A stretch of DNA of 64,000 nucleotides from Novosphingobium fluoreni (GCF_014196615.1 NZ_JACIDY010000001.1:62001-126000), one strand, 5' to 3'; positions 9,220-18,774 are shown, counted from the first letter of the stretch. Numbers and translations: made by a program. The notes: generated from the letters alone by a model not told the origin.

Positions 9220-10515
9220 TCAAGGTGACTGATGGCTTGGTTGATACAAGCCACGACTTATGGCGTCGCCATCACCCGCTTTCGCGGATTTCTTCGGCAC
9301 GACATCATACTGAAAGACGATCTGCGAATGCGCATTGCGGTCCAGCGTCGGCCCAGCCGTTGGCACCATTCCCGTGTTCCACCCGTAAACATGGCAGACG
9401 GCACGGCCGCCGCAAAGCACTTGCGCCGCACCCTTGCGGCCCAAGGGTCCAGAGGCCGCATTCATTTCGAGAAAGAACACGCCCTCATCCGGGAACATGC
9501 GAACCAGGCGGTTCCCGTCGAGCAGCTTGGGAGTGAGCATCGGCGCGGTGGGGCTTGCCGCGCTCGATGGCGGCGGCGCCAGTCGCCTCGCAATCGGGAC
9601 AAGGACTGAAGCCCCAGGAGTGAGATTGGCGTCGGCGATCTCGGGCGTGAGGCTGCGGATCGCACCAAGATCGCGAAGCGCAGGTTCAACAGCTTGTCCA
9701 CGCTCCTGGCCCAACTCAGCCGGCCGATCCAGGAAACCGGCCGCCACTAATTGCGATGCGGCAGGTTCCGGCACCAATCGCTTGCCACGGCCCGCTCCGG
9801 CAGAGCCCCAGTAGCCGGGCCACCGAAGGAACAAGTGCGGCCCTACTTGAGCGATCTTTTCCAGCTTCGGGCTCCACCACGGAAAGACGCCCTGCGTATG
9901 GTAATGCGTAGCCAGGCCCACCGCCGGCAGGACCAGCCCGTCCAGCATTCGATCCGCACGCGCAAGCGCGCCGGCGATGGCCGTTGCCGAATAACGGCGC
10001 GCCAGAGAGCCATCGCAGGTGAAGGTGAATTGGCACCCCGTTTTCCGCTCGCTTCCCTGCAGAACGACACCGCAGACACTGCCTGGAAAAGCGGGATGTG
10101 CCACTCTGTTCAGCACGACTTGGCCGACTGCCAGTTGGCCCAGAAGATCGCCCGGGCCAGCTTCGTACAGCATCGCTGCTGCCAGGCAGCCCCGCGCCAA
10201 TGGCCGATCTTGAAGCGTGATCCGGCCAAGAAACGGCCGCGCCGTCGCGCCGACTGCAACGAATGGCTGACGCGCGTTCAGTGAGAGGGCATCGTTCCCC
10301 GTCACCGGGGCCGGCGTGGCAGAGCCGACATCGCTATCGACGGTCGGTACGCCAGGCAGTGCGGCTAACACCGTCAGGCTCGCGGCGTCATCCAGTGGCC
10401 TTACAGACCTGATCGTCGTGACCGAACCCGCCGCAAAAAGGGCCAGCACCGAAAAAAACGCGATCAGTACGATCAGAGCGATAACCTGAGGACGCGCCGA
10501 ACGGCTCGTCAGCAT
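9220..10515 (-). CDS. Cell wall hydrolase, SleB/Hydrolase_2 family
   Basis: About 432 residues, with a membrane segment near the N-terminus (VIALIVLIAFFSVLALFA) and then the SleB-type hydrolase domain: AAAMLYEAGPGDLLGQLAVG, VVLNRVAHPAFPGSVCGVV and GCQFTFTCDGS. The Glu in YEAG is the likely catalytic residue. Such enzymes cleave the glycan of peptidoglycan in the periplasm. The ATG at 10515 is preferred because the longer frame (to 10701) would run into the upstream XrtV accessory gene; no strong ribosome binding site decides it. It is the last gene of the run that starts with the outer-membrane barrel gene, and may open the wall for an exported polymer or sorted proteins (inference). Confidence 0.85.
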   Translation of the reverse strand: MLTSRSARPQVIALIVLIAFFSVLALFAAGSVTTIRSVRPLDDAASLTVLAALPGVPTVDSDVGSATPAPVTGNDALSLNARQPFVAVGATARPFLGRITLQDRPLARGCLAAAMLYEAGPGDLLGQLAVGQVVLNRVAHPAFPGSVCGVVLQGSERKTGCQFTFTCDGSLARRYSATAIAGALARADRMLDGLVLPAVGLATHYHTQGVFPWWSPKLEKIAQVGPHLFLRWPGYWGSAGAGRGKRLVPEPAASQLVAAGFLDRPAELGQERGQAVEPALRDLGAIRSLTPEIADANLTPGASVLVPIARRLAPPPSSAASPTAPMLTPKLLDGNRLVRMFPDEGVFFLEMNAASGPLGRKGAAQVLCGGRAVCHVYGWNTGMVPTAGPTLDRNAHSQIVFQYDVVPKKSAKAGDGDAISRGLYQPSHQSP

Positions 10516-10645
10516 TGCGATCCAGGGGCGCACAGTTTGCCATACACCGCCTCGCACCGCCCGTCCGACCGGTCTGGAGCCGGGCAGAAGATCGACTCGT
10601 GCTTCTGAGAGAGAGATTGCCGTCACGAACCTGAGCCAATCAATC

Positions 10646-10891
10646 TCACGAAGCGCGATCGAGGGGGCGAATGATGAACCAGATATACGCGATGGCGCCA
10701 AACATCAGAATGGCTGCGGGCACCGCCCATCCGCCATTGCCCACTTGATTCGCGATCATGCAGATCGCTGCTGGCGGCAGATACTTCCACACCGCGTCAT
10801 GGGCAGGCCTGGGCCCGACTGAGCGCTGCAGATAGACAACTGCCAGCGCCGCAAATATCGCGACCGTCAGCCAATCGAACACCGTCGTCAT
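10646..10891 (-). CDS. XrtV sorting system accessory protein (small membrane protein)
   Basis: An 81-residue protein with an N-terminal membrane helix (FDWLTVAIFAALAVVYLQRS) and two further hydrophobic segments, ending in WFIIRPLDRAS. Size, opening motif and position beside wzc match the small accessory protein that accompanies exosortase V in Sphingomonadales (recognised from memory). Its biochemical role is not known. It lies between the Wzc-type gene and the cell wall hydrolase on the same strand. The exosortase itself is about 18 kb away at 28969-29877. Confidence 0.75.
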   Translation of the reverse strand: MTTVFDWLTVAIFAALAVVYLQRSVGPRPAHDAVWKYLPPAAICMIANQVGNGGWAVPAAILMFGAIAYIWFIIRPLDRAS

Positions 10892-10965
10892 CGTCTCAAT
10901 ACCTTCAGGAGGAAGTCAGCGCCCCCACGCAAGAGCCCAGCGCTCCTCGTGGCGAAGGCCGAATT

Positions 10966-13128
10966 TCAGTGGCCCGCAAAGCGCAGTTTTCCTGCAGTGG
11001 GTTCGGCGTAACTCCCCAGCATCATATCGCTGCCGGCAGGGACCTCGGTCAGCACAAGGCCCATCACAGAGCTTCCGGCGCGAGCCAGAACCGTGATGGC
11101 GAATTCGATGGCCTGGCGCGACGTATGCTTCCAACGTGTCAACAGGACCACGCCATCGCTGACGGCGGCGATCACGCGCGCTTCCGCCACTTGTAGCACA
11201 GGCGGCAAATCCAGAATGATAAGATCGAACTGGTCGCGGGCTTCACCGATCAAAGCCTGGAGTTGGTCGAACGCGATCGACTGACCCGCCTCGATCACCT
11301 CCCCGACCGGGAGGAGTCGAGCCGGAGTAAGACCGTCGATCACCAGGCAATCGTTCAGCTTCGCCTCCCCGCGCAGGACCTCGACCAGGCCCGGGCCGAA
11401 ACGACCGAACCCGAAACGCTGGTGGAACGTCGGGCGCTGCAAATCGCAATCTACGACCAGGACGCGACGGCCACGCAAGGCCTGGCTGCGACCAAGAGCG
11501 ATCGCGGTTGTCGATTTGCCCTCGCCGGCCTGCGGCGATGTCAGCGCGACGACGCGGGGGTGGACCTGTCCGGGCGGGAAGATACCCGCAGCCAAGGCCC
11601 GAAGAGATTCGGCGTAAGGCGAGTTCGGCGCTTCCACCACTTGGTTGATGATGGCCAGATCGTCTTCGTTGCGCAGCCTCGGCACGGCGGCCAGGAACTC
11701 GATCCCGAAGATGTTCTCGACCTCTTCGGGCGAACTGACACCCACCGCGAACACCTGCCGGATCAACGCCACGATGGCGAACAGGATAAAGCCCAGCACC
11801 GCGGCGACCGCCATGTTCAGGCCCAGCCTCGGGCCAGAGGGATCGATCGGCAGGGGCGCAAGGGCGGCAATCCGACCGTCGGCCTGCTCAATCCCGCTTT
11901 GCGTCGAGATTTGCGCAAGGCGAGACATATAGGCCTCCAGCAAGGTCTTCGGCGCTGCAACTTCCGCTTCCAATTCGCGCAGCCGGACTGCCGCCTTGTC
12001 GGCTCCGGCCAGCTCGCCTTCGGTTGCCGAAAGCCGTCCGGCAATTTCCGCCGCGCGCCCCGCAGACGCCTGGGCTTGCGCCTGCAGGCCTGCCACGACC
12101 CGGCTTCCCTGTCCCGCGAGCAGTCGATTGATTTCCTGCAGTTGCTGGCGAGCGGTAATCAATTCAGGATGATTGGCGCCATAGCGACTGGCCAGTTGCG
12201 CTACTTGCGCGCTGGCCGCCGTCTGCTGGGAGCGAAGGTCCGTCATGCCGGGCGCATTGCTATCACCCAGGTTATCGGTTCCGCGTGCCAGCTGCGCGCG
12301 CGCCGCATCAAGCCGCTTGGCATCCTCCGCCGCCTGTGCGCGGGCTACTGCCAAGGTTTGGTTGTAGCTGGATATTTCCTGTTCGGTGAGCGTGCCGAGC
12401 GCGGTGTTCCCATTCAGGCCGACTTGCGCCTTGTAAGTGGCCACGGCAGCGTCCGCCGCCTTCACCTGCCCCCGCAGTCGGGCGATCTCGTTTTCCAGAT
12501 GAAGCTTGACCCGCGTGTTCTCCTCAACTCGGACGCCCACCTGTGAATCGATGTACGTCTGCGCGTAGAGATTGGCCATCCGTTGCGCCGTTTCTGGATC
12601 GTTGGCACTGTACCGGATGTCGATCAGATAGGTCAGGCCGACGCGATTGATCGAACGATGCTCCAGGATATCGCGCACCACCAGCGATGCATCTTCCTGC
12701 TGCTGCTGCGACATGCGCGCGACGGGGACATCGGGGATCAACCCGGCCCGCCGCGCGACCTGGAACGCCATCCCGGACGACGAAAGCATCTCGACCTCGG
12801 TATCCACCACGCTCGAGTCCGCAGGCAGGGGGGAGACGACATCCTCCAGCCCTTGCACCACCTGCTTCTTGCGCTGGTCGAGCAGGACGCTTGCCTTGGT
12901 TTCGTAGACCGGGTCCTGCCGCCAAGTGTAGAGCGCGGCCAGACTCAACATGACGACCATGATGCCCAAGAACAGCTTGTAGTTGTCCTTAAGGAAGCGC
13001 GCGAACCGTGAACCATCCAACTGTGCCGCCCCGGCACCGCCCGAGTAACCGGTGTTGTCTTCCGGACCAAGGTGCCGTCCACGCTCTGCGAGCGCATGAT
13101 GCTGAGCGGCCGATAGTTCGTTGCTCAC
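10966..13128 (-). CDS. Polysaccharide co-polymerase/tyrosine autokinase, Wzc type
   Basis: A 720-residue inner-membrane protein controlling exopolysaccharide chain length and export. It has an N-terminal Wzz segment with the first membrane helix (KLFLGIMVVMLSLAALY), a long coiled-coil periplasmic region (~200-400), a second helix near LGLNMAVAAVLGFILFAIV, and a C-terminal BY-kinase/ParA-like domain. The kinase shows Walker A SPQAGEGKSTTAIALG near residue 535, Walker A' VLVVDCDLQRP and Walker B LIILDLPP near 638. The usual tyrosine-rich tail is nearly absent: the last residues hold one Tyr (GSYAEP). It follows the barrel gene by 88 bp and partners the Wza-type lipoprotein at 14748. Confidence 0.93.
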   Translation of the reverse strand: MSNELSAAQHHALAERGRHLGPEDNTGYSGGAGAAQLDGSRFARFLKDNYKLFLGIMVVMLSLAALYTWRQDPVYETKASVLLDQRKKQVVQGLEDVVSPLPADSSVVDTEVEMLSSSGMAFQVARRAGLIPDVPVARMSQQQQEDASLVVRDILEHRSINRVGLTYLIDIRYSANDPETAQRMANLYAQTYIDSQVGVRVEENTRVKLHLENEIARLRGQVKAADAAVATYKAQVGLNGNTALGTLTEQEISSYNQTLAVARAQAAEDAKRLDAARAQLARGTDNLGDSNAPGMTDLRSQQTAASAQVAQLASRYGANHPELITARQQLQEINRLLAGQGSRVVAGLQAQAQASAGRAAEIAGRLSATEGELAGADKAAVRLRELEAEVAAPKTLLEAYMSRLAQISTQSGIEQADGRIAALAPLPIDPSGPRLGLNMAVAAVLGFILFAIVALIRQVFAVGVSSPEEVENIFGIEFLAAVPRLRNEDDLAIINQVVEAPNSPYAESLRALAAGIFPPGQVHPRVVALTSPQAGEGKSTTAIALGRSQALRGRRVLVVDCDLQRPTFHQRFGFGRFGPGLVEVLRGEAKLNDCLVIDGLTPARLLPVGEVIEAGQSIAFDQLQALIGEARDQFDLIILDLPPVLQVAEARVIAAVSDGVVLLTRWKHTSRQAIEFAITVLARAGSSVMGLVLTEVPAGSDMMLGSYAEPTAGKLRFAGH

Positions 13129-13216
13129 GTGGATAATCCTGTTGAGAGTACGCCGCTGTGTGACAGCGACGAGGTTGTGATCAGCCTGTCACTCCGCCTT
13201 TGGAACGAAATGACGG

Positions 13217-14515
13217 TCATGGCTTGAAGAGGACACCAATGCTGAGGACGTTGTCCGTCAGCCGAAGACCCAAATTGGCAGGTCGTGATGTGATCCGCAG
13301 ATGGTCGTACCGCGCAAACAAAGTGACATGGCGATCTACGAGGTATTGCCCACTCAGGCCAACATGCGGCCGTCGCTCCGTGCGCTGCGGTAACTGGAAC
13401 TGATTGGTTTCATAATCGGCGAATCCCGAAATAAGGACATAGCGATAGAGTTCGTGATCGACACGGATCGCGGCTCTGGTCCGCCGATAACTTGGCGCGA
13501 GGGGATTGCCCGCTTCCTGCAGCGTGCGAGAGGCATCGAAAGTGACGGTGGTCAGCCGCGTGGGAAAATATTCCACTCGCGCACGCCCACCAAAGCCGCT
13601 GAAGTCCCGAATGCCGGGACTGCGAAAGTCCTGCTTTATATAGCCAAGCGCCACTTCGCCGCGTAGCAGATCGGTGAATTCAAAGCTGACGCCACCGAGC
13701 AGCTCGACGCGGCGGGCTGACCTATCCGGCGTCGACGAACCCGGCTGCAAATTGTAATCGATCTTGCTGACCGATCCGTTGACCAGCACGGCCAGATCCG
13801 CGGTGATGGCATATTCCGCCCGCGCACTAGCCTGATACCGCGTTCGGTTCAAATCCCGGGAGTTTAGAACCGCACCGTCGAACGTCCGTAAATCGCCATA
13901 TGTAACGCGTGCCACCGTTCCATTTGCAGAAAGCCGCATGCGACTACCCTGCCAGGTAAGCTGGCCTCCTCCCGTTGCGGTCTGATAAGCAAGCGGCTTT
14001 AACGAGTTGCGCAATGCTCCCGGTGCATTGCGTCGCTCTACGTCCCGACGCAGCCCCGCAAACCCGTAAAGGCGCACCTCATTGCCGGCATCGTAGCGGC
14101 CCTCACCCTGGACAGAGTACGTCTCCGTGTTTTCAGTCTTCAAATTGAGGAAGCGCGTCACGCCTGCAGACGCCGTGAGACCAACCTGATGCCTCGTCCA
14201 GTCCGAAACGGCGTTAATCGAGGGCTGTATCGAGAGCGCGGCATCACTTTGCCTGTCTTGCGATCGGGCGCGGACATTGTCATCGAACGCGACAACTGCC
14301 GTGATTCGCGGATAAATGATGAAGCCGTCTAACCGCTTTCCAACTTCTTCGAAGCCGGATTGCACCCGTTCCGAAACAGCGACGGTACGCTGTCGGTCGA
14401 ATACGGTACCAACGGTTGGCGAGGCGGAAACATCCTGTGCACGTGCAGCATGGCCCGACAGCACAAGGGCGAGAGAACCCGCTCCGCAAAAAAGTCTGAT
14501 CGCCACATAAACCAT
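13217..14515 (-). CDS. Outer-membrane beta-barrel protein of the exopolysaccharide locus
   Basis: About 432 residues with a signal peptide (hydrophobic stretch ending SGHAARA before QDVSASP), then many short alternating polar/aromatic segments typical of a large beta-barrel (VEYFPTRLTTVTFDASRT, HVTLFARYDHLRI) and a C-terminal NVLSIGVLFKP ending in an amphipathic strand. Barrels of this kind occur beside wzc/wza in sphingomonad exopolysaccharide loci and may help the polymer cross the outer membrane. The frame extends to a TTG at 14551; the ATG at 14515 gives a better signal peptide. First gene of the leftward operon, divergent from the Wza-type gene. Confidence 0.8.
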   Translation of the reverse strand: MVYVAIRLFCGAGSLALVLSGHAARAQDVSASPTVGTVFDRQRTVAVSERVQSGFEEVGKRLDGFIIYPRITAVVAFDDNVRARSQDRQSDAALSIQPSINAVSDWTRHQVGLTASAGVTRFLNLKTENTETYSVQGEGRYDAGNEVRLYGFAGLRRDVERRNAPGALRNSLKPLAYQTATGGGQLTWQGSRMRLSANGTVARVTYGDLRTFDGAVLNSRDLNRTRYQASARAEYAITADLAVLVNGSVSKIDYNLQPGSSTPDRSARRVELLGGVSFEFTDLLRGEVALGYIKQDFRSPGIRDFSGFGGRARVEYFPTRLTTVTFDASRTLQEAGNPLAPSYRRTRAAIRVDHELYRYVLISGFADYETNQFQLPQRTERRPHVGLSGQYLVDRHVTLFARYDHLRITSRPANLGLRLTDNVLSIGVLFKP

Positions 14516-14747
14516 GAGCGAGGTACATATCGCCCGATTGATGCCGGGCAATCCGAATTGCCACGATGATCGATGTTGTTCGTGTTGCGAGCGCGCAAAC
14601 GTGCGGTAATCTTCACCTAGTAAAATTGCTTAGATGTAGGGGCTTTTCCAATTGCCCTTCAAATTATGCGTGAAACGACGGTCGATTTTGATCCGATTTG
14701 GGTGGATTGTCTCCGCTGAATACGTGCAGAACAAAGGTTTCGATATA
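14516..14747. promoter_or_regulatory. Divergent intergenic region of the exopolysaccharide locus
   Basis: About 230 bp between the divergent barrel and Wza-type genes. It must hold both promoters. The part at 14600-14660 is more AT-rich than the surrounding coding DNA. No operator repeat could be named by eye. Confidence 0.4.
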
Positions 14748-15329
14748 ATGCGAGCGAAAAACACTCTTTATCGCTACCTCGGCGTTTGGGCCGTGGCGTG
14801 TCTGCCGCTCCCCATCGGTGGTTGCGCGTCCACCGATCGACAGGCTGCGCCGACAGTTGCCGAAGTACGGGAGTACCGATTGGGCGCAGGCGATGCGTTG
14901 CGCTTGATCTTCTATGGCGAGGATAAGTTGAACGGCGAATATAGTATCGCCAGTGACGGCCGCCTCGCCCTGCCGCTAATCGGCACGATCGACGCGGGCG
15001 GAAAGACGCTTCCACAATTGCAGGAAGCTGTCCGAACCGCATACGCCAAAGGCGGCTATCTGCTTGACCCGAAGGTCGCGGTGGAGATTTTGCATTACCG
15101 CCCCTTCTTCGTTCTTGGAGAGGTGAACGCCCCTGGCCAATATCCCTTCATTCCAGGCATGACCGTGCGCCAGGCGATCGCAACCGCCAAAGGCTACACA
15201 TACCGCGCGCAACAAGGTTCCGCCATGATCACCCGGTGGGGGGACGCCAGCGAAGTCTCATACAAGCTCTCGCCCGGAACCGCAGTAAACCCCGGCGATA
15301 CCATCCGCGTCCCGGAAAGACATTTCTGA
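14748..15329 (+). CDS. Polysaccharide export lipoprotein, Wza/GumB type
   Basis: A 193-residue outer-membrane lipoprotein. Start at ATG 14748 gives a proper signal sequence with lipobox LPIGGC (Cys at residue 26); the frame runs further upstream without one. Mature part: Poly_export domain beginning YRLGAGDALRLIFYGEDKLN and including DGRLALPLIGTI, then a SLBB-type domain (VLGEVNAPGQYPFIPGMTV) ending GDTIRVPERHF. Length is at the short end, as in the GumB group. It should form the export channel working with the Wzc protein encoded divergently. Ten bases separate it from the acyltransferase gene, so they are probably co-transcribed. Confidence 0.92.
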   Translation: MRAKNTLYRYLGVWAVACLPLPIGGCASTDRQAAPTVAEVREYRLGAGDALRLIFYGEDKLNGEYSIASDGRLALPLIGTIDAGGKTLPQLQEAVRTAYAKGGYLLDPKVAVEILHYRPFFVLGEVNAPGQYPFIPGMTVRQAIATAKGYTYRAQQGSAMITRWGDASEVSYKLSPGTAVNPGDTIRVPERHF

Positions 15330-15339
15330 GGGCCGCGAC

Positions 15340-16569
15340 ATGACCAACTTGGTGCCAGACACCCTCCAGAAGGATTTACCGGCTAGCGGGAAGTCTCTGT
15401 CTGCTGCAGTCGCTGACACAACTCGGCTTGAAGGCGTGCAGATACTTCGAGCGATAGCGGCGTCGTTGGTCGTTTTCGGACACCTTCAAGGCACGATCCG
15501 TACGCATCCGGGTGAATTTGGTGCATTCGCGCCCGTTCCTATAAATGGCGGGATCGGCGTTGATATATTCTTTGCGATTTCCGGTTTCATTATCGTTCAT
15601 TCGGGAAGTCGTCTGGTCGGACAACCGGGAGGAGCCCGCATTTTCCTCATCCGACGTCTGGCTCGTATCATTCCGATGTACTGGGCCGCTACAGCGCTAT
15701 CGATCATGCTTGCCCTCTGGAGTGCGAAGAATGTGCCCTCGCTCACTCACGCCATAGCAAGTTTTGCCTTCTTCCCTGTTGCAGGCACACACGTTGGAAC
15801 GTTCTACCCTGTTCTCGATCTCGGATGGAGCTTGAACTACGAAGTTCTTTTCTACACCATATTTGCGTTATCGATGGTCGTCTCGAGCCGTCATTACATT
15901 CCCGTGGCGCTCTCGATTATCTGCCTGTTTGCGGTCGTAGGACATCAGGAGAAGTTAGGTGGCGCATTGGAGTTTTGGACAAGCTCGATCATTCTGGAGT
16001 TCGGCTTCGGCATGCTGATCGCGTCAATTTTCCAAAAGCGCCGCATAACGCTCCCGCGACTATATAGAGCTTCGATGATACTCATGGGAGCGACAATCTA
16101 TATCTCAGATCCCTTTGGCTTGTCGAAACAGCCAATCACTCCCAACGACGTAACCCGCGTTCTTGGTTGGGGGATCCCTGGATTGCTGCTGCTTGTGACA
16201 GCTATCTCAACGCCCCTGCGGTCTGACACCGCGATAAAACGCCTTTTCCTTCTTCTGGGTGATGCGTCATTCGCACTCTATCTGTTGCATCCTTTCGTTA
16301 TTACCGCCTCCAGGCACATCTGGTCACGGATGATACCTGCAAATGCAGTTCCTGCTGAAATGTTCTTGATTATTGCATTCAGCCTATCTTGTGTAGCAGC
16401 GGTAGCCTTACACAGATGCGAAACGCCGCTTACAAAGCGGCTGATCCAACAATTAATCGGCAAGCGATTTACGGCAGGCGCCTTAAAACAAGCCTCCGCG
16501 CTAATCTCGCCCAAATCAGAAGGTGAAAAGATTGTGATCGCGCCATCTGCGGGCCAGCAGACCCTTTAG
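15340..16569 (+). CDS. Acyltransferase 3 family membrane protein (OafA-like)
   Basis: A 409-residue integral membrane acyltransferase, likely adding acetyl or similar groups to the exopolysaccharide or its lipid-linked repeat. It opens with LEGVQILRAIAASLVVFGHL, whose His is the conserved catalytic residue, followed by GGIGVDIFFAISGFII and FLIRRLARIIPMYW, the classic family signature, and about ten hydrophobic segments. The C-terminal ~30 residues are polar. It follows the Wza-type gene. A paralogue with the same signatures lies on the opposite strand at 21049-22149, beyond the IS cluster. Confidence 0.9.
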   Translation: MTNLVPDTLQKDLPASGKSLSAAVADTTRLEGVQILRAIAASLVVFGHLQGTIRTHPGEFGAFAPVPINGGIGVDIFFAISGFIIVHSGSRLVGQPGGARIFLIRRLARIIPMYWAATALSIMLALWSAKNVPSLTHAIASFAFFPVAGTHVGTFYPVLDLGWSLNYEVLFYTIFALSMVVSSRHYIPVALSIICLFAVVGHQEKLGGALEFWTSSIILEFGFGMLIASIFQKRRITLPRLYRASMILMGATIYISDPFGLSKQPITPNDVTRVLGWGIPGLLLLVTAISTPLRSDTAIKRLFLLLGDASFALYLLHPFVITASRHIWSRMIPANAVPAEMFLIIAFSLSCVAAVALHRCETPLTKRLIQQLIGKRFTAGALKQASALISPKSEGEKIVIAPSAGQQTL

Positions 16570-16578
16570 GAAACATGG

Positions 16579-16749
16579 ATGCCGACTTCTCAAAATCCTA
16601 GCCGCGCACGCACTGTACGGCGGCGTAGCTTGGCAGTACAGCGAGAACGGTTCGTGCTCAGCACTGGGTTGGAAACAGGGTTCCTTCTGCTGGCCCTATG
16701 CCTCAGTACCTACGGCGCTTCGCGCTGGCTCTCATCTGTTCAGCCCTGA
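16579..16749 (+). CDS. Small ORF with one membrane segment; possible truncated EPS membrane gene
   Basis: A 56-codon frame from ATG 16579 to TGA 16747-16749. It is basic at the N-terminus (SRARTVRRRSLAVQRERF) and then has a hydrophobic stretch (ETGFLLLALCLSTYGASRW). It starts 9 bp after the acyltransferase and stops 2 bp before the IS630 target TA. It could be the N-terminal stub of a polytopic membrane protein such as a polymerase or ligase whose remainder was lost, or a genuine small protein. The TGA lies outside the IS, so the insertion alone does not explain the stop. No homologue is recognised. Confidence 0.4.
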   Translation: MPTSQNPSRARTVRRRSLAVQRERFVLSTGLETGFLLLALCLSTYGASRWLSSVQP

Positions 16750-16750
16750 T

Positions 16751-17807
16751 TAGAGCGGTTTTCGATGACTCTGGTTCATATCCGCATGGTATAAAGTAGC
16801 TGGCGCATTAGCGGGGCTGGAAGATGTCGACGAGCCTGCCGATCTACCCCCACAGCCCGCTGACGATTTATTCGCCCGCCTTGCGCAGCAAGGCCTTGAG
16901 GCGGGAGAAGGCCTTTTCAATGGAATTGAAGTCTGGGCTGTAGGGCGGGAGGAAGCGCAGGGTTGCTCCGGCGGCTTCGATCCGCTCTTTCACGGCCGCC
17001 CGCTTGTGGCTCGAGAGGTTGTCCATGATGACGACGTCGCCGGGCCGCAACTCTGGCACCAGGACCTGCGCCACATAGGCTTCGAACCAATCGCCGTTGA
17101 TCGGCCAGTCCAGCACCATCGGCGCGATCATGTCGGTCATGCGCAGGCCGGCGACCAGCGTTGTGGTCTTGCGATGGCCATGCGGGAAGCCCATCCGCAA
17201 TCGCTCGTCCTTGGCGCTGCGCCCGTGGCTGCGGGTCATGTTTGTCGCAATCCAAGTCTCGTCGATGAACACGAGGCGTTCGGGTTCGAAATCGATCTGG
17301 CCGCCGAACCAGCGCTGGCGTTGCCTCAGGACGTCGGGACGGTCTTGCTCGATTCGCGTGACCGGTCTTTTTTTGCGCGTGATCCCGTGACGGACGAAGA
17401 AGCGATGCACCGTGCCGATCCCGACCATGGCGCCGCGCTCGATCAGCCGCGCCTGAACCTTATCCAGAGTCATGTCGCCCTGCTCGGCGATCAGTTCCCG
17501 GATGAAGTCGCCGTGCGCTTCGATCTCACCCGAATGCCGGTCGCCGCCGCGTCGCTTGGCCACGGCACGGCCATGTTCCAACGCAAAGCGACGCCAGCGG
17601 ATCGCACTCGACACGCTGACATTTAAGCGCGCCGCCGCCGCATGGCGGCTCAGGCCGCCGTCAATCGCGGCGACAACCCTGTCCCGAAGGTCTTGTGAAA
17701 GCGTGCGTGCCATCCATGCTTGCCTCCTGCCACCAGCAGGACGTCTGAATCACATTAAGCCGCAGATGGGAATCCTCGTCGAGTCAGTTAGTGTGGAAAC
17801 CGCTCTA
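16751..17807 (-). mobile_element. IS630-family insertion sequence
   Basis: Element of about 1.05 kb bounded by TA dinucleotides (16751-16752 and 17806-17807), the IS630 target duplication. Terminal inverted repeats begin GAGCGGTTT at both ends: 16753 onwards on plus, and 17805 backwards on minus. Internally it carries one minus-strand transposase gene whose 3' end is interrupted by stops. It lies at the end of the left part of the exopolysaccharide locus. Confidence 0.85.
16868..17713 (-). pseudogene. IS630 transposase, 3' end interrupted by three in-frame stops
   Basis: 281 codons of an IS630-type transposase: N-terminal helix-turn-helix ([20 protein letters not shown]), then the DDE domain with [19 protein letters not shown] and [14 protein letters not shown] (D, D, E). 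The frame stops with TAA at 16868-16870 after RKAGE. Continuing in the same frame through 16753 gives recognisable family tail (IVSGLWG, IGRLVDIFQPR, CASYFIPCGYEPE) broken by TAA, TAG and TAA. The tail has therefore decayed by base substitution without frameshift. All catalytic residues are upstream of the first stop; activity of the shortened protein is unknown. Confidence 0.85.
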
Positions 17808-17912
17808 GACGACACTTGAGCCAAGCACATCATAGAAGCCTGGGTCCACGGCAAAACTCGCGTTGGTCAGAAGAATCCTGGACTTGTAACAGTTTTGTGC
17901 CGGTCGCCTATC

Positions 17913-18774
17913 TCATTTAGCCACCTTGGCTTCGAACGCGAGCGGGCTGATGCCGCCCAGATATGAGTGTCGGCGGCGGGTGTTGTAGAATCCGTTGATG
18001 TACTGGAAGATGGCAGCTTCCGCCTGACGCCGCGTCGACCAGCTCTGCCGCCAGATGAGTTCGGCCTTCAGGGATTTGAAGAACGTCTCGATAGAGGCGT
18101 TATCATAACAATTACCCTTGCCGCTCATCGATGGACGCAGGCCATAGGCCAGCAGCTTTTTCTGATAGTCATAGGAGCAATGTTGGCTGCCGCGATCCGA
18201 ATGGAAAAGGCAGCCCTCTGGTGGCTGACGCAGGCGTACCGCCATCTCCAGCGCCCTGATCGCCAAGTCCTTCTTCATTCTGTCACTGACTGCCCAGCCC
18301 ACGACGCGACGGCTATGCAGGTCGAGAATGACGGCAAGCTAGAGCCAGCCCTCCGACGTTCAGATATAAGTAATGTCGCCCGCCCATTTACGGTTGGGCG
18401 CATCGGCGGCAAAATCCCCGTCCAGCCAGTTTGCGGCGATGCCGAGACGATGAAGGCTGTCAGTCGTGACCTTGTGCTTGCGCGTGCGGACCGGCTTGAT
18501 CCCGTTGATCTTCATCAGTCGCCCGACCCGGCGCTCGCCAACATCGAGACCCACCTCTCTCAACTCCATTGTCATCCTTGGACGACCATAGCTACCAAGG
18601 CTGAGGCTGAACTGTTCTCGGATATGGGCCAAGCACTTTCATATCCGTGCGCGCACGTTGGCTGATCGGTCGCGAGCGCCAGGAACGATAGCCGCGTTCA
18701 CTAACAGCCATGACACGGCAGAGCAGTTCAACGGGCCACCGGTGCCGCCAGCTATGCACAAAGGCGAACTTCAC
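17913..18774 (-). pseudogene. IS3 transposase orfB, broken by a frameshift and two stops
   Basis: IS3 integrase-type transposase in pieces. 18774 to ~18630 encodes the start (MKFAFVHSWRHRWPVELLCR), then the frame shifts near ARTDMKVL into 18632-18360 (AHIREQF through NRKWAGDITYI). There a TGA stands where Trp is expected, and a TAG follows after TSEGWL. The frame resumes with LAVILDLHSRRVVGWAVSD and runs to 17913 with HSDRGSQH and YDNASIETFFKSLKAE (second D and the E of the DDE triad). Recognition as IS3 orfB is firm and the gene is inactive. Confidence 0.88.

Noticed and set aside
13835..13865. A GGTTCAAATCCC-like string resembling a tRNA T-loop
   Set aside because: It lies inside the barrel coding sequence and no acceptor, D or anticodon arms could be paired around it.
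16753..16870. Stop-codon read-through or a recoded codon in the IS630 tail
   Set aside because: Both TAA and TAG occur, nearby genes use normal stops, and the neighbouring IS elements are decayed, so simple degeneration is more likely.
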